From assembly GCA_041650375.1 (NCBI GenBank), contig JBAZLH010000001.1, forward strand, positions 1-64,000: a stretch of DNA of 64,000 bases. The letters run 5' to 3'. Below the pieces are notes generated by a model, which was given only the letters and a program-made list of their open reading frames with translations, had not been told where the DNA came from and made no database searches. The stretch comes from UBA6220 sp041650375 (lineage in GTDB: Bacteria > Patescibacteriota > Minisyncoccia > Minisyncoccales > Minisyncoccaceae). Numbering within the stretch: position 1 is the stretch's first letter; every line of letters begins with the position of its first letter. A program made the translations under genes and the position numbers. This document shows positions 51,107-59,286 of the stretch, one piece after another.

Positions 51107-51127
51107 TAATTTAATTTTAAATACTTT

Positions 51128-51300
51128 CAAGGAGGCTCGACTCCTTTTATGATCTTTATCTAATGTGCGTCAGATTTTACTAAATCTGACGTCAATCAGT
51201 TCCCACTGATTGAGCTCCGCAAGCTTCAAGGTGCGTCAGGATTTGTTAATCTTGACGTCAATTAGCTCTTCGCTAATTGAATTGAACTAATGCCATTATC
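51128..51300. repeat. tRNA-Arg-like fragments interrupted by two paired palindromes
   Basis: Two paired palindrome units (51175-51223 and 51232-51281) are separated and flanked by short pieces that resemble tRNA-Arg(GCG) read in the same plus-strand sense as the tRNA: GGAGGCTCGACTCC (T-arm), GAGCTCCGCAAGCTT (anticodon arm) and ATTGAACTAATG (D-arm). It looks like a decayed second tRNA copy with palindromes in the loops. No gene is seen in 51107-51369. Confidence 0.55.
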
Positions 51301-51328
51301 TTAGCAAAATTACGGTAATAATCAATGT

Positions 51329-51356
51329 TTGCTGGCTCGATGAGATGGGTTATGAT
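51329..51356 (+). promoter_or_regulatory. Promoter of the CapA-like gene
   Basis: TTGCTG (51329-51334) and TATGAT (51351-51356) are 16 bp apart. The start site would lie about 7 bases before the ATG at 51370, which also decides that start. Confidence 0.5.
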
Positions 51357-51369
51357 AGGATACAAGAAA

Positions 51370-52434
51370 ATGAAAAAGATTTTAGTTTTTAGTTTAATAA
51401 TTTTGGTAATTCTTGGCATATTTGCCGCTTGGTTTAAATGGGATTATTTAACCGGTTTTTTGTTTTCAAAAAGTAATTTATCGGCTAACTTGGCAATAAA
51501 CCAAACGCCGGAACAAAAACCAAGAGTAAAAGAAGCGACATTAATCGCGGTTGGGGACATTATGCTTACGCGGGGAGTGGCGATAAAAATAGCCAAAAAC
51601 GGTTCGGAATATCCTTTTTTGCAAGTTAAAGATTATTTAAAAACAGGCGATATAGTTTTCGGCAATTTGGAAACCCCCATTAGCCCGGGCCGCGCCATTA
51701 AGCCGGGCGAAATGCTTTTTAGAAGCGACCCGGGATTGGAAAAAGAATTAAGAGCCAATAATTTTTCCATATTATCTTTGGCCAATAATCATACGGAAAA
51801 TTTCGGAGATTACGGGCTGGAGCAAACATTTAAATATTTAGACGAGGCCGGAATAAAATACATTGGCGCCGGAGAAAATATTAATCAAGCGTATTCGCCG
51901 GTGATAACGGATGCGAATGGATTAAAATTTGCCTTTTTAGCTTATGATGATATTGATTTTACTCCCGCAAGCTACGAGGCGGATGAAAGTTCAGCCGGAA
52001 TCGCTTTTATGGATGAAGAGAAGATGGTTCTTGCCATTAATGAAGCGAAAAAATTAGCTGATTTTGTAATCGTATCAATGCACTCGGGCATTGAGTACAA
52101 AACCGTTCCGAGCGACAAGCAAAAAGAGTTTGCGCGGCTTGCGATTGATTCAGGGGCGGAAATGGTAATCGGCCATCATCCGCATGTGGTTGAATCAATG
52201 GAAAAATACAACGGCAAATATATTTTTTATTCGCTTGGTAATTTTATTTTTGACCAAATGTGGTCGCTGCCGACAAGGCAAGGGGCGATTGCGAAAATAG
52301 TTTTTGATAAAAGCGGAGTTAAAAGCGTGGAAACGCAAGCGATTTTAATTGAAGATTATTGCCAGCCGAGAATAACCACGGGCGAAGAAGCGCAAGAGGT
52401 CTTAAATATTTTAACAAGCGAGAAAATATTATAA
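51370..52434 (+). CDS. CapA family (poly-gamma-glutamate synthesis-like) phosphoesterase-fold protein
   Basis: The protein is 354 residues from the ATG at 51370; an ATG at 51325 lies upstream of the -10 box. An N-terminal membrane anchor (about 3-20) is followed by the CapA domain: AVGDIMLTRG, FGNLETPI, LANNHTENFGDYG, IGHHPHVVESMEKY and FYSLGNFIFDQ. The fold is of the calcineurin type with conserved Asp, Asn and His. CapA proteins take part in making or anchoring surface polymers. The gene appears to be on its own. Confidence 0.92.
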   Translation: MKKILVFSLIILVILGIFAAWFKWDYLTGFLFSKSNLSANLAINQTPEQKPRVKEATLIAVGDIMLTRGVAIKIAKNGSEYPFLQVKDYLKTGDIVFGNLETPISPGRAIKPGEMLFRSDPGLEKELRANNFSILSLANNHTENFGDYGLEQTFKYLDEAGIKYIGAGENINQAYSPVITDANGLKFAFLAYDDIDFTPASYEADESSAGIAFMDEEKMVLAINEAKKLADFVIVSMHSGIEYKTVPSDKQKEFARLAIDSGAEMVIGHHPHVVESMEKYNGKYIFYSLGNFIFDQMWSLPTRQGAIAKIVFDKSGVKSVETQAILIEDYCQPRITTGEEAQEVLNILTSEKIL

Positions 52435-52479
52435 TCTGGGCTTTAAATTTTTTTTAATTGCGGTATAATAATCTAAAGC

Positions 52480-54417
52480 ATGGAAGAAGACAAACAAAAA
52501 ATTAATTCTACTACTCCCGCGAAAAACAACGCGGCTAATTTGATTTACCATGATTTCGGAGGATTGGCGGATGAAATTGATGATGTAAACGACGCGCCTT
52601 CTATTAACGGAAAGAATAAGCTGGAAATTGAAAAGAGAAAATTAATTTTAGAGAACAGGGAGGAAAGGGCGGCACAAAAAGAAAAAGTCAAAACAGAATC
52701 ATTTTTTGAAAGATATAAAACTTTTCCGCAAGACAAGCAGAAAGAAATAATCGAAGGCCAAAAAACAGCCGAACAAATAATCGGGCGTTATATTAAAGAT
52801 GAAAAAGACATTGAGGGCTTAAGCGAAGAAGAAAGGTTTGTTTTAAATAAAATACGAAACCAATACAGGGATTTTAAAAAAAGCGGCGCAAGCGAGCCGT
52901 TTAGCTTTGATTTGGCGGATGAAACCGATAAATTGGTTTACGGCAACTTAATTTATGACATTTCTTTTAGGATTGTGGGATTGGAAAGCCCGATTAAAAG
53001 AATAAAACAAGTTGTCCGCGAACCGAAAAAAATAATTGAAAAAGAAGAAACAAACGAAATAAGCCCTGGCGATTTGGATAATAAATTAAAAGAATTGGGA
53101 GAATTTGAGCAAGAAAAAGATATAATTGCGCAATCCGGCGAATCGGAAGAGCGAAAAGAACCAAAGGAAGAGCGGAAAGAAAAGCCAATCTCTTTAAAAA
53201 CGGAAAAAACATTAGTTGAAATAAAGCCAAGAAATAAGGCGGAGCCGGAAATAGATCTGGCTGCTAAATTTTTATCCATTGAATATCTGAGGCGAAAAGA
53301 AAATATTTTAGACGCGGAAACCGCGGAAGAGATTATGGCGATTATCAGGGATTGGGTTTATTACGGCGGTGATTTTTATAAATATTGGACCGGCCGTGCG
53401 ATGAAGCTTAAAAAAGGCGTTGATTATGAGATTAACGGAGATGGGTCTGTTAATGAAGAAAGCTTTGCGTTAGCAAGAAACAAACGAGTGGAAGAATGGC
53501 TGAAGCAAACGATAAACAGGACTTGGATTGCCGAAGCCAATGAATTTAAAGAAATGAACGCTGATAAAATGGCCGAGAAAAGGCAGAAAGTGGAGATTAA
53601 AGACGAGAAAGGCCGCGTCCACGAACAAGAGAAATACACTGCCCCGTATTTTTGCGAATACGGCTGGTTGTTTTACGAATCAAATTATTACGACGTGGTC
53701 AACGGAGCAATGACCCAAAAGGGCAGGGAACCGTCAAAATATAGGATATATTTCAATGTGGAAAACCAAGACATTATGAGAGTTTATTCCGATATAGTCG
53801 CCAAGCTGAGCGCGGACGAGGATTTGGGAAAATACGGGTTTGCTTTGAATACAATCGCCATGTTTAACCCTTCGGCCGATGTTGTCGCCGAAGCCATGAA
53901 TCAAAAGGATAAAATAATTTTATTCGTGGGCGAGAAAGGAATAGACCGAGCCTTGGTTCTTTTGCAAGAATATGTCCAAAAAAACAGGGCCAAATTCGGC
54001 AAAAAAGGAATTTTATTGGCGCAAAAGTTTTTTGACCGCGAGGGCAAGGAGGTTTTTGGCATAAGTGTCTCTTCGGATACCAAAGGCGTTTCTCCGGATT
54101 CTTCCCGCGGTTTTCCGAAATACAAATCGTTTAATTATATGCAATCGGAGATTATCCAATCTGCGTTAGATTCGGTGTTTAAGGAAATCTATAATTTTGA
54201 TAATTTGGATAAAATCGGTTTTATCAATCCGCAATTAAGGGACAAACTCTTGCAAATAGGGCACGACGGAAAATTGGAAGATTATTTGCCCATGTTTTTG
54301 TCCCAACAAAGCGGGGTGAACTTTTTAATCAAAAATTTGGTCAGGTTTTATCCCAAATGGAGTAAGGCTTTTGGAATGAGCGCCCGTAATATGGCGTTCC
54401 GGGAAGAAGAAAAGTAA
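52480..54417 (+). CDS. Uncharacterised 645-aa charged protein
   Basis: I do not recognise the family. The protein is soluble by sequence, with no signal or membrane segment. The first 270 residues are Lys/Glu-rich and coiled-coil-like, with LENREERAAQKEK and KEERKEKPIS. A more ordered half starts near 265 (AAKFLSIEYLRRKENIL) with WVYYGGDFYKYWTGRAMKLKKGV and later YRIYFNVENQDIMRVYSDIVAKL. The C-terminal half may be a folded enzyme-like or binding domain. It is single, with a terminator after it. Confidence 0.75.
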   Translation: MEEDKQKINSTTPAKNNAANLIYHDFGGLADEIDDVNDAPSINGKNKLEIEKRKLILENREERAAQKEKVKTESFFERYKTFPQDKQKEIIEGQKTAEQIIGRYIKDEKDIEGLSEEERFVLNKIRNQYRDFKKSGASEPFSFDLADETDKLVYGNLIYDISFRIVGLESPIKRIKQVVREPKKIIEKEETNEISPGDLDNKLKELGEFEQEKDIIAQSGESEERKEPKEERKEKPISLKTEKTLVEIKPRNKAEPEIDLAAKFLSIEYLRRKENILDAETAEEIMAIIRDWVYYGGDFYKYWTGRAMKLKKGVDYEINGDGSVNEESFALARNKRVEEWLKQTINRTWIAEANEFKEMNADKMAEKRQKVEIKDEKGRVHEQEKYTAPYFCEYGWLFYESNYYDVVNGAMTQKGREPSKYRIYFNVENQDIMRVYSDIVAKLSADEDLGKYGFALNTIAMFNPSADVVAEAMNQKDKIILFVGEKGIDRALVLLQEYVQKNRAKFGKKGILLAQKFFDREGKEVFGISVSSDTKGVSPDSSRGFPKYKSFNYMQSEIIQSALDSVFKEIYNFDNLDKIGFINPQLRDKLLQIGHDGKLEDYLPMFLSQQSGVNFLIKNLVRFYPKWSKAFGMSARNMAFREEEK

Positions 54418-54427
54418 TTATTCGGAT

Positions 54428-54452
54428 AAAAAAGCGCCCGCGGGCGCTTTTC
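54428..54452 (+). terminator. Rho-independent terminator
   Basis: AAAAGCGCCCG and CGGGCGCTTTT form a nearly loop-free perfect stem. Confidence 0.85.
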
Positions 54453-54554
54453 CATTAACGCGGATAATAATGGGTGGTGCAGAAAATTCTTGTCATAATT
54501 ATTTGGTGTTGATATAATAAAATAATATTTAAAATAATTAATAAAAACAAAAAT

Positions 54555-56756
54555 ATGTCAAAAGTTTTTTCATTGGCTCTTGGAAAAAAATTGTGTCAAA
54601 GCAAAACCCTCTGTAGTTTTGTTTTTTTATTTCTAATGTTTTTTGGCGTGAATAGCGCTTTTGCCGCTAATTTGCCTTCCGGCGGAAGCGGTTTCAGCTC
54701 CGCGCCGGCAATTCAACCTGGAACATATCAAGGCCCGGGCATGGTAGAGGGTCAGGATTTGTATTATGTTATCCATGCCGCGGCCGGCCAGCAAATTAAA
54801 CTTATTGACAATATCAGCCCGGCGGAACCTTTGTATGGCGTAACCCATGAAATAACCCTTTACGACGAAAATCAAAACCAATTAATGAATGATAACAATA
54901 GCGATAACACTTTTACGGTGTATTGGCTTTCGGGGGCGGAAAAAAGCGTCCATAATTATTATTTGAAAATTTCCGATGTTACTTGGGACACAACGTCTTT
55001 TGCTTTAACTTATTCATTGATAAATTATTATGACGCCGGAAGCCAAACCGATGCCGGAGAAAGTTTTGACAAAGCCGTCAGTTTGGGAGTGGGCGATTAT
55101 AAAGGTTATCTCTCCGGGCATCCTTATCTTGCTCTTCAGGTTGGCGACGACCAAAAAGATTATTACAAAATTTCCGTAAGCAAAGGAGTCACTTATGAAT
55201 TCAAAGCAACTCCGGAAGCAAAAGGTTTTTTATTGCTTGAGATGTTCAATTCCAGCCGGGAATTGATGGATGAAAAAAGTTCCGCGAATGAAGGGGCGAT
55301 AACGTCTTTAAGCATAACTCCGTCAGCCAACACCACTATCTATTTGGCGCTAAGCGATGCTTACACGGTGGGCAATGACGCGCCCGGAAATATTTTGGAT
55401 TATAACTTAAGCGTTAAATCATCATCAACCGCTTTAACCAAATTTTATAACTGCAAGAGCGGCAGCTGTGAATTGGCCGGAAGTTTTGCCTCTTTGGCCG
55501 ATTGCCAAGCAACCACGGCCAAGGTTTGTTACCAAACTTCAAATTGCGACAACAAATGCGGCAGTGGCGGAGGGGAAACGTTTACGTGCGTTACTAAGGA
55601 TGATTGCCCTTCCGGCCTGATGTGTGTAAGTGGGCAATGCGTTATTGGAGGGATTCCGCCGGTTGGGGGCTGTGAAGATGAATGCGGTTCCGGCCAAACA
55701 AAATGTTTTGATAATTTTAATTATTACAAATGCGGCGATTACAATAAAGACGGCTGCTATGAGTGGGCTTCGCCGGTTTATTGCGGAGAAGGAAATAAAT
55801 GTAGCAACGGAAGCTGTACTAAAGCGGAAGGTTGCCAATGCTCGGAATGGCGAAGCGCGGAATGCGGAATTGCCGGCTGCCCGAAAGGCCAAATGGCGAA
55901 AACCAGAACTTGCGTTCCGGCGGCTTGCGATATTGAAAAAATGTGCCAAGACGATGAATCTTGCGGAAGTATAATTCCTCCCTTTGATTTTAATTGGTTT
56001 GGGTTTTTGGGCAATTTGGGAATTTTAGCTTGGTTTAGCGGATTTTTCATTGTTTTTTGGCTTTTGGCTTACGCGTATTTCGCTCTTTGTTTGCAAGTTA
56101 TCGCCAAGAAGACCGGCACGCCGAACGAATGGATGGCGTGGATTCCGATTGCTAATATTTTCTTAATGGTTAACGTTGCCAAAAAACCTTTATGGTGGAT
56201 TCTTTTGCTCTTTGTTCCGTTGGTAAACATTGTAATTGCTATACTTCTTTGGATGGCAATAGCCGAACGAAGAGGCAAAGAAAATTGGATTGGAATTTTA
56301 ATTATCGTGCCGCTCGTGGGAATAGCGGTTCCCGGTTACTTGGCGTTTTTTGACAATAATAAATCAAACAAAGAAAAACCCAGCGAGCCTTACGCGCCAA
56401 CCGGAAACCAGGCCGCGGACAAACCGACAGTAGGGTATAAGCACGCTTGCAAGTACTGCGACAAATTAATTCCACCCAATTCATCAACTTGCCCTTTTTG
56501 CGAAAAGATTAATCCCTTGGGCCCGGATCGTTGCCCCAAATGCCACGAACCGGTTGAGAAAGCATGGAAAGTTTGCGCCAAGTGTAACCAAAGTTTGCGC
56601 ATTGTTTGCCCTTTTTGCGGCAAGGTTACTTTTTTTGGCGACCATTGCGAGGATTGCGGCAAAAGATTATTGGTTACTTGCCCTAATTGCGGGCAAGAGC
56701 AACCACCTATTGGCGACAACTGCATTAAATGCAATAAGCCGTTAAAAGAAAAATAA
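54555..56756 (+). CDS. Membrane protein with outer PPC-like and Cys-rich domains and cytoplasmic zinc ribbons
   Basis: The 733-residue protein has a signal peptide (about 1-36, ending AFA). Two PPC-like beta-sandwich domains follow (about 45-155 and 165-290), the second with DQKDYYKISVSKGVTYEF. A Cys-rich stretch (about 295-475) precedes three to four membrane helices (about 488-610, DUF5684-like, with NEWMAWIPIANIFLMV). The C-terminal 115 residues hold five or more CxxC zinc ribbons (CKYCDK, CPFCEK, CPKCHE, CAKCNQ, CPFCGK, CPNCGQ). It appears to span the membrane with recognition domains outside and zinc ribbons inside. It heads an operon of three unknown genes. Confidence 0.8.
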   Translation: MSKVFSLALGKKLCQSKTLCSFVFLFLMFFGVNSAFAANLPSGGSGFSSAPAIQPGTYQGPGMVEGQDLYYVIHAAAGQQIKLIDNISPAEPLYGVTHEITLYDENQNQLMNDNNSDNTFTVYWLSGAEKSVHNYYLKISDVTWDTTSFALTYSLINYYDAGSQTDAGESFDKAVSLGVGDYKGYLSGHPYLALQVGDDQKDYYKISVSKGVTYEFKATPEAKGFLLLEMFNSSRELMDEKSSANEGAITSLSITPSANTTIYLALSDAYTVGNDAPGNILDYNLSVKSSSTALTKFYNCKSGSCELAGSFASLADCQATTAKVCYQTSNCDNKCGSGGGETFTCVTKDDCPSGLMCVSGQCVIGGIPPVGGCEDECGSGQTKCFDNFNYYKCGDYNKDGCYEWASPVYCGEGNKCSNGSCTKAEGCQCSEWRSAECGIAGCPKGQMAKTRTCVPAACDIEKMCQDDESCGSIIPPFDFNWFGFLGNLGILAWFSGFFIVFWLLAYAYFALCLQVIAKKTGTPNEWMAWIPIANIFLMVNVAKKPLWWILLLFVPLVNIVIAILLWMAIAERRGKENWIGILIIVPLVGIAVPGYLAFFDNNKSNKEKPSEPYAPTGNQAADKPTVGYKHACKYCDKLIPPNSSTCPFCEKINPLGPDRCPKCHEPVEKAWKVCAKCNQSLRIVCPFCGKVTFFGDHCEDCGKRLLVTCPNCGQEQPPIGDNCIKCNKPLKEK

Positions 56757-56780
56757 ACATAAATAATTAAAACAAACAAT

Positions 56781-57446
56781 ATGGCTATTAAACCATTTAC
56801 CGATAATTTTGCCGATAATTCCACGGACGCGGGATTCCAGTTTACTTTTTCTTGCGCGGTTTGCGGTGAAGGCTATAAAACGGAATTTATTGAAGCCAGC
56901 TCAACCAAAAAGGGGAATATCCTGAAAGCGGTTGGCGGGATTTTTGGCGCCGCGGCGCAAATCGCCGGCAAGTATAATGTTGGATACGGAATTGAAAAAG
57001 TAACGGATGTGATTACGGAAAAACACGAAGGCAAATCGCCGGAGTGGCGCAAAGAATACGATGCGGCTTTTGAAAAAGCCCAATCCGAGGCCAAGGCTCA
57101 TCTTTACCGTTGCCCGAAATGCATGCAATGGGTTTGCGAAAATTGTTGGAACGAACAAGAAAATTTATGCGTCCGTTGCGCCCCTCGGGAAGCGATTGAG
57201 GTGGCGGCGGCAAGAGCCAAGAAAAAATCTTCGGAAATCCAGGCTAAGGTTGCCGCTTCCCAAGTTTTTACCGGTGATGTAAAAAAATCCAAGCAAACGG
57301 TTTGTCCGGCTTGCGGCAAGCCGGCCGGCACGGGAAAATTTTGCGTTAATTGCGGAGAATCGTTGGAAATCGCGAAATGCAAAAAATGCGGAGCGGAAAA
57401 TCCGAAAGGAATCAAATTTTGCGGCGAATGCGGTGGTAAACTTTAA
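56781..57446 (+). CDS. Zinc-ribbon protein
   Basis: The 221-residue soluble protein has three groups of Cys pairs: CAVCGEGY (near 33), a double zinc site RCPKCMQWVCENCW ... CVRCAP (about 112-136), and a C-terminal tandem of CPACGKP, CVNCGES, CKKCGAE and CGECGG. A Gly/Ala-rich helix (about 50-70) lies between them. The zinc ribbons resemble those at the end of the preceding gene product. The gene lies 25 bases after that gene and 6 before the next; function unknown. Confidence 0.82.
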   Translation: MAIKPFTDNFADNSTDAGFQFTFSCAVCGEGYKTEFIEASSTKKGNILKAVGGIFGAAAQIAGKYNVGYGIEKVTDVITEKHEGKSPEWRKEYDAAFEKAQSEAKAHLYRCPKCMQWVCENCWNEQENLCVRCAPREAIEVAAARAKKKSSEIQAKVAASQVFTGDVKKSKQTVCPACGKPAGTGKFCVNCGESLEIAKCKKCGAENPKGIKFCGECGGKL

Positions 57447-57451
57447 TTAAT

Positions 57452-58795
57452 ATGGAAAACACAAAACAAAAAGAAGAAAAAATAGCCCTGGAATTGCGCT
57501 TGGAATATTCTTTGACCGACAGCGCCAATAAAGAAGAAAAGGGAGAAGCTTTGGCGCAAATTGGTGAAGAAAATCTTTATTTGCGTCCGGAATTGGGCGA
57601 GCCCGTCCAATTGTCTTATCGGGAAATTACCCAACTTTCCGAAGCTGATTACCGAATTTCCCTTGAGCTTATTTCCGAAGAAAAACTTGTGCTTTTTGAT
57701 TTGGGTTACCAGTATGAAGATTTTTTAAGCGCGCTTTCCAAATTCAGGAATGAGATGCTTTTAAAGGACATGTTAATGAAAGAAGGAGTTAAAAAATCCG
57801 GAGTGGAAGCCGAATTTTCTTATTTTGATAAAAGCGGGAAAGAGTTGCGGAAAGGCAAAGCCGAGCCGCGGCTTTACGAAACCGCCCTGGTTATAATTCC
57901 AACCAAAGGTGATTTTATAAGGATTCCTTATAGCGGTTTTTCGGAAATTAAGGCGGAAGATTATCAAGTGGAAATACTTTTGGAGTCGGGAGAAAAGATA
58001 ATTGTTTCTCAAATGGGAGGCCAGTTTGATTCTTTTGTAAAAATTATTTCCGAAAGGATCAGCGAGCTTTCTTTGGAATCCCAAGAATTTTTCAAAGAAA
58101 TTTTACCAACCGCAGACACGTTGTTGATAAGAAAAGCATCGCGATTAATGCAAGAAGGCGAGGCGGTTAACATAAAAGATATAGAAGCCCTTTCGCCGGA
58201 ATTGCGTTCTGCTTTGGAGAAAAAAATGGAGAAGCTGGAAATGAAAGAAGAATATGATTACCTTAATTCAATCGCGGACCAAGAAAAAATATCTCTGGGC
58301 TTTAAAAAGGGACTAATGGGTGAATTGTCCGGAGATTATCTTTGGTTTTTAATCCCGATTTATTCAACGGAAACCAATAAGCCGGGCAATGCCATCGCCA
58401 TGGAAGCGACCGCGGAAAAGGGCGGCGGCAAATCTACGTATTTTTTCAGGATTTTACCCAGAAAAGAATACAAATCAGCTAAAAACATTGAAGCCTTACG
58501 GCAAAAAACTGATAACCTGGTTGAGACCATCAATAAAGCTATGATTGAAATCAATTTCAGGAGAGAGCCTGTGTATTTAACCGAAGAAAAATTAAACGAG
58601 TCAGAATACCTTAAATACAAATTTGCGATTGAAAAATTGCCGGCGTTGAAAACTCTCCGTTCGCTTTTTATCGGAAGGGTTAACCATACATCTCCGGAAC
58701 AATGGCAAAAAGACGTAAACGATTTATTAGAATTCAATGTTTCCGAGATTGATGATAATAAGAAATGGGAGAAAGCAGAGAAAGAAGAAAAATAA
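57452..58795 (+). CDS. Uncharacterised protein with tandem PH-like repeats
   Basis: The 447-residue soluble protein has two related segments: residues about 8-105 (ending YQYEDFLSALSKFRNEML) and about 115-210 (ending GGQFDSFVKIISERISEL). Each holds the pattern of a strand-rich stretch with IPYSGF/LSYREI and EILLESGEKI followed by a helix, consistent with a PH-like fold. A further helical hairpin (about 225-280) and a mixed domain with YLWFLIPIYSTE follow. No catalytic motif is seen. It is the last gene of the zinc-ribbon operon; a terminator follows. Confidence 0.78.
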   Translation: MENTKQKEEKIALELRLEYSLTDSANKEEKGEALAQIGEENLYLRPELGEPVQLSYREITQLSEADYRISLELISEEKLVLFDLGYQYEDFLSALSKFRNEMLLKDMLMKEGVKKSGVEAEFSYFDKSGKELRKGKAEPRLYETALVIIPTKGDFIRIPYSGFSEIKAEDYQVEILLESGEKIIVSQMGGQFDSFVKIISERISELSLESQEFFKEILPTADTLLIRKASRLMQEGEAVNIKDIEALSPELRSALEKKMEKLEMKEEYDYLNSIADQEKISLGFKKGLMGELSGDYLWFLIPIYSTETNKPGNAIAMEATAEKGGGKSTYFFRILPRKEYKSAKNIEALRQKTDNLVETINKAMIEINFRREPVYLTEEKLNESEYLKYKFAIEKLPALKTLRSLFIGRVNHTSPEQWQKDVNDLLEFNVSEIDDNKKWEKAEKEEK

Positions 58796-58814
58796 AACAC
58801 GAAATTTGTTTGTG

Positions 58815-58842
58815 AAAAAGGGCGGATAATCCCGCCTTTTTC
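58815..58842 (+). terminator. Rho-independent terminator of the zinc-ribbon operon
   Basis: AAAAAGGGCGG and CCCGCCTTTTT form the stem and T-tail with a short AT loop. Confidence 0.85.
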
Positions 58843-58855
58843 TTTTAATTTATCA

Positions 58856-58884
58856 TTGACCAAAGGCCTTATTTTGGATAGAAT
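58856..58884 (+). promoter_or_regulatory. Promoter of tRNA-Ser(TGA)
   Basis: TTGACC (58856-58861) and TAGAAT (58879-58884) are 17 bp apart. The tRNA begins 17 bases downstream. Confidence 0.6.
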
Positions 58885-58901
58885 GGCTTATCTGTTTAGT
58901 T

Positions 58902-58986
58902 GGAGGGATGCCTGAGCGGTTGAAAGGGATAGTCTTGAAAACTATTATGGGGTAACCCATCGGGAGTTCGAATCTCCCTCCCTCCT
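58902..58986 (+). tRNA. tRNA-Ser(TGA)
   Basis: A class II tRNA with anticodon loop CTTGAAA (TGA), T-arm GGGAG-TTCGAAT-CTCCC and acceptor GGAGGGA/TCCCTCC. CCA is not encoded. Confidence 0.95.
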
Positions 58987-58987
58987 C

Positions 58988-59135
58988 ATTTTTATAGCAA
59001 CGCCATTTTGGCGTTGATAGAAAAATAATTAATTGGAAGCGAGATTCGAAGGCGGAGGGCTGACGAGCCCGAGCCCGTACTTGAGCGCAACCTCAACAGA
59101 GGTTGACGCGAAAGCGAATCTCCCTCCCTCCTCCA
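58988..59135 (+). repeat. Hairpin plus tRNA-linked structured element at tRNA-Ser(TGA)
   Basis: An imperfect hairpin (58988-59027, with CAACGCC / GGCGTTG) precedes the element (59039-59135). The left arm is GAGATTCGAA, hairpin 1 GGGCT-GACG-AGCCC, hairpin 2 CAACCTC-AACA-GAGGTTG closed by GCG/CGC, and the right arm CGAATCTCCCTCCCTCCTCC is an exact direct copy of the tRNA 3' end. Confidence 0.85.
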
Positions 59136-59173
59136 TTGTTTACTGGAATATTTTACAATTTTTATTAAATTTT

Positions 59174-59260
59174 GGAGAGGTGCCAGAGTGGTCGAATGGG
59201 GCACCCTGCTAAGGTGTTAGCTGTGAAAACGGCTCGGGAGTTCGAATCTCCCCCTCTCCG
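59174..59260 (+). tRNA. tRNA-Ser(GCT)
   Basis: A class II tRNA with anticodon loop CTGCTAA (GCT), a long variable arm, acceptor GGAGAGG/CCTCTCC and G73. CCA is not encoded. The next gene starts 26 bases later. Confidence 0.95.
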
Positions 59261-59286
59261 CATCAATACAAAAATCTTTTGTATGC

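Noticed and set aside
51128..51300. A second functional tRNA-Arg gene
   Set aside because: The arms are split by long palindromes and no acceptor stem can be formed.
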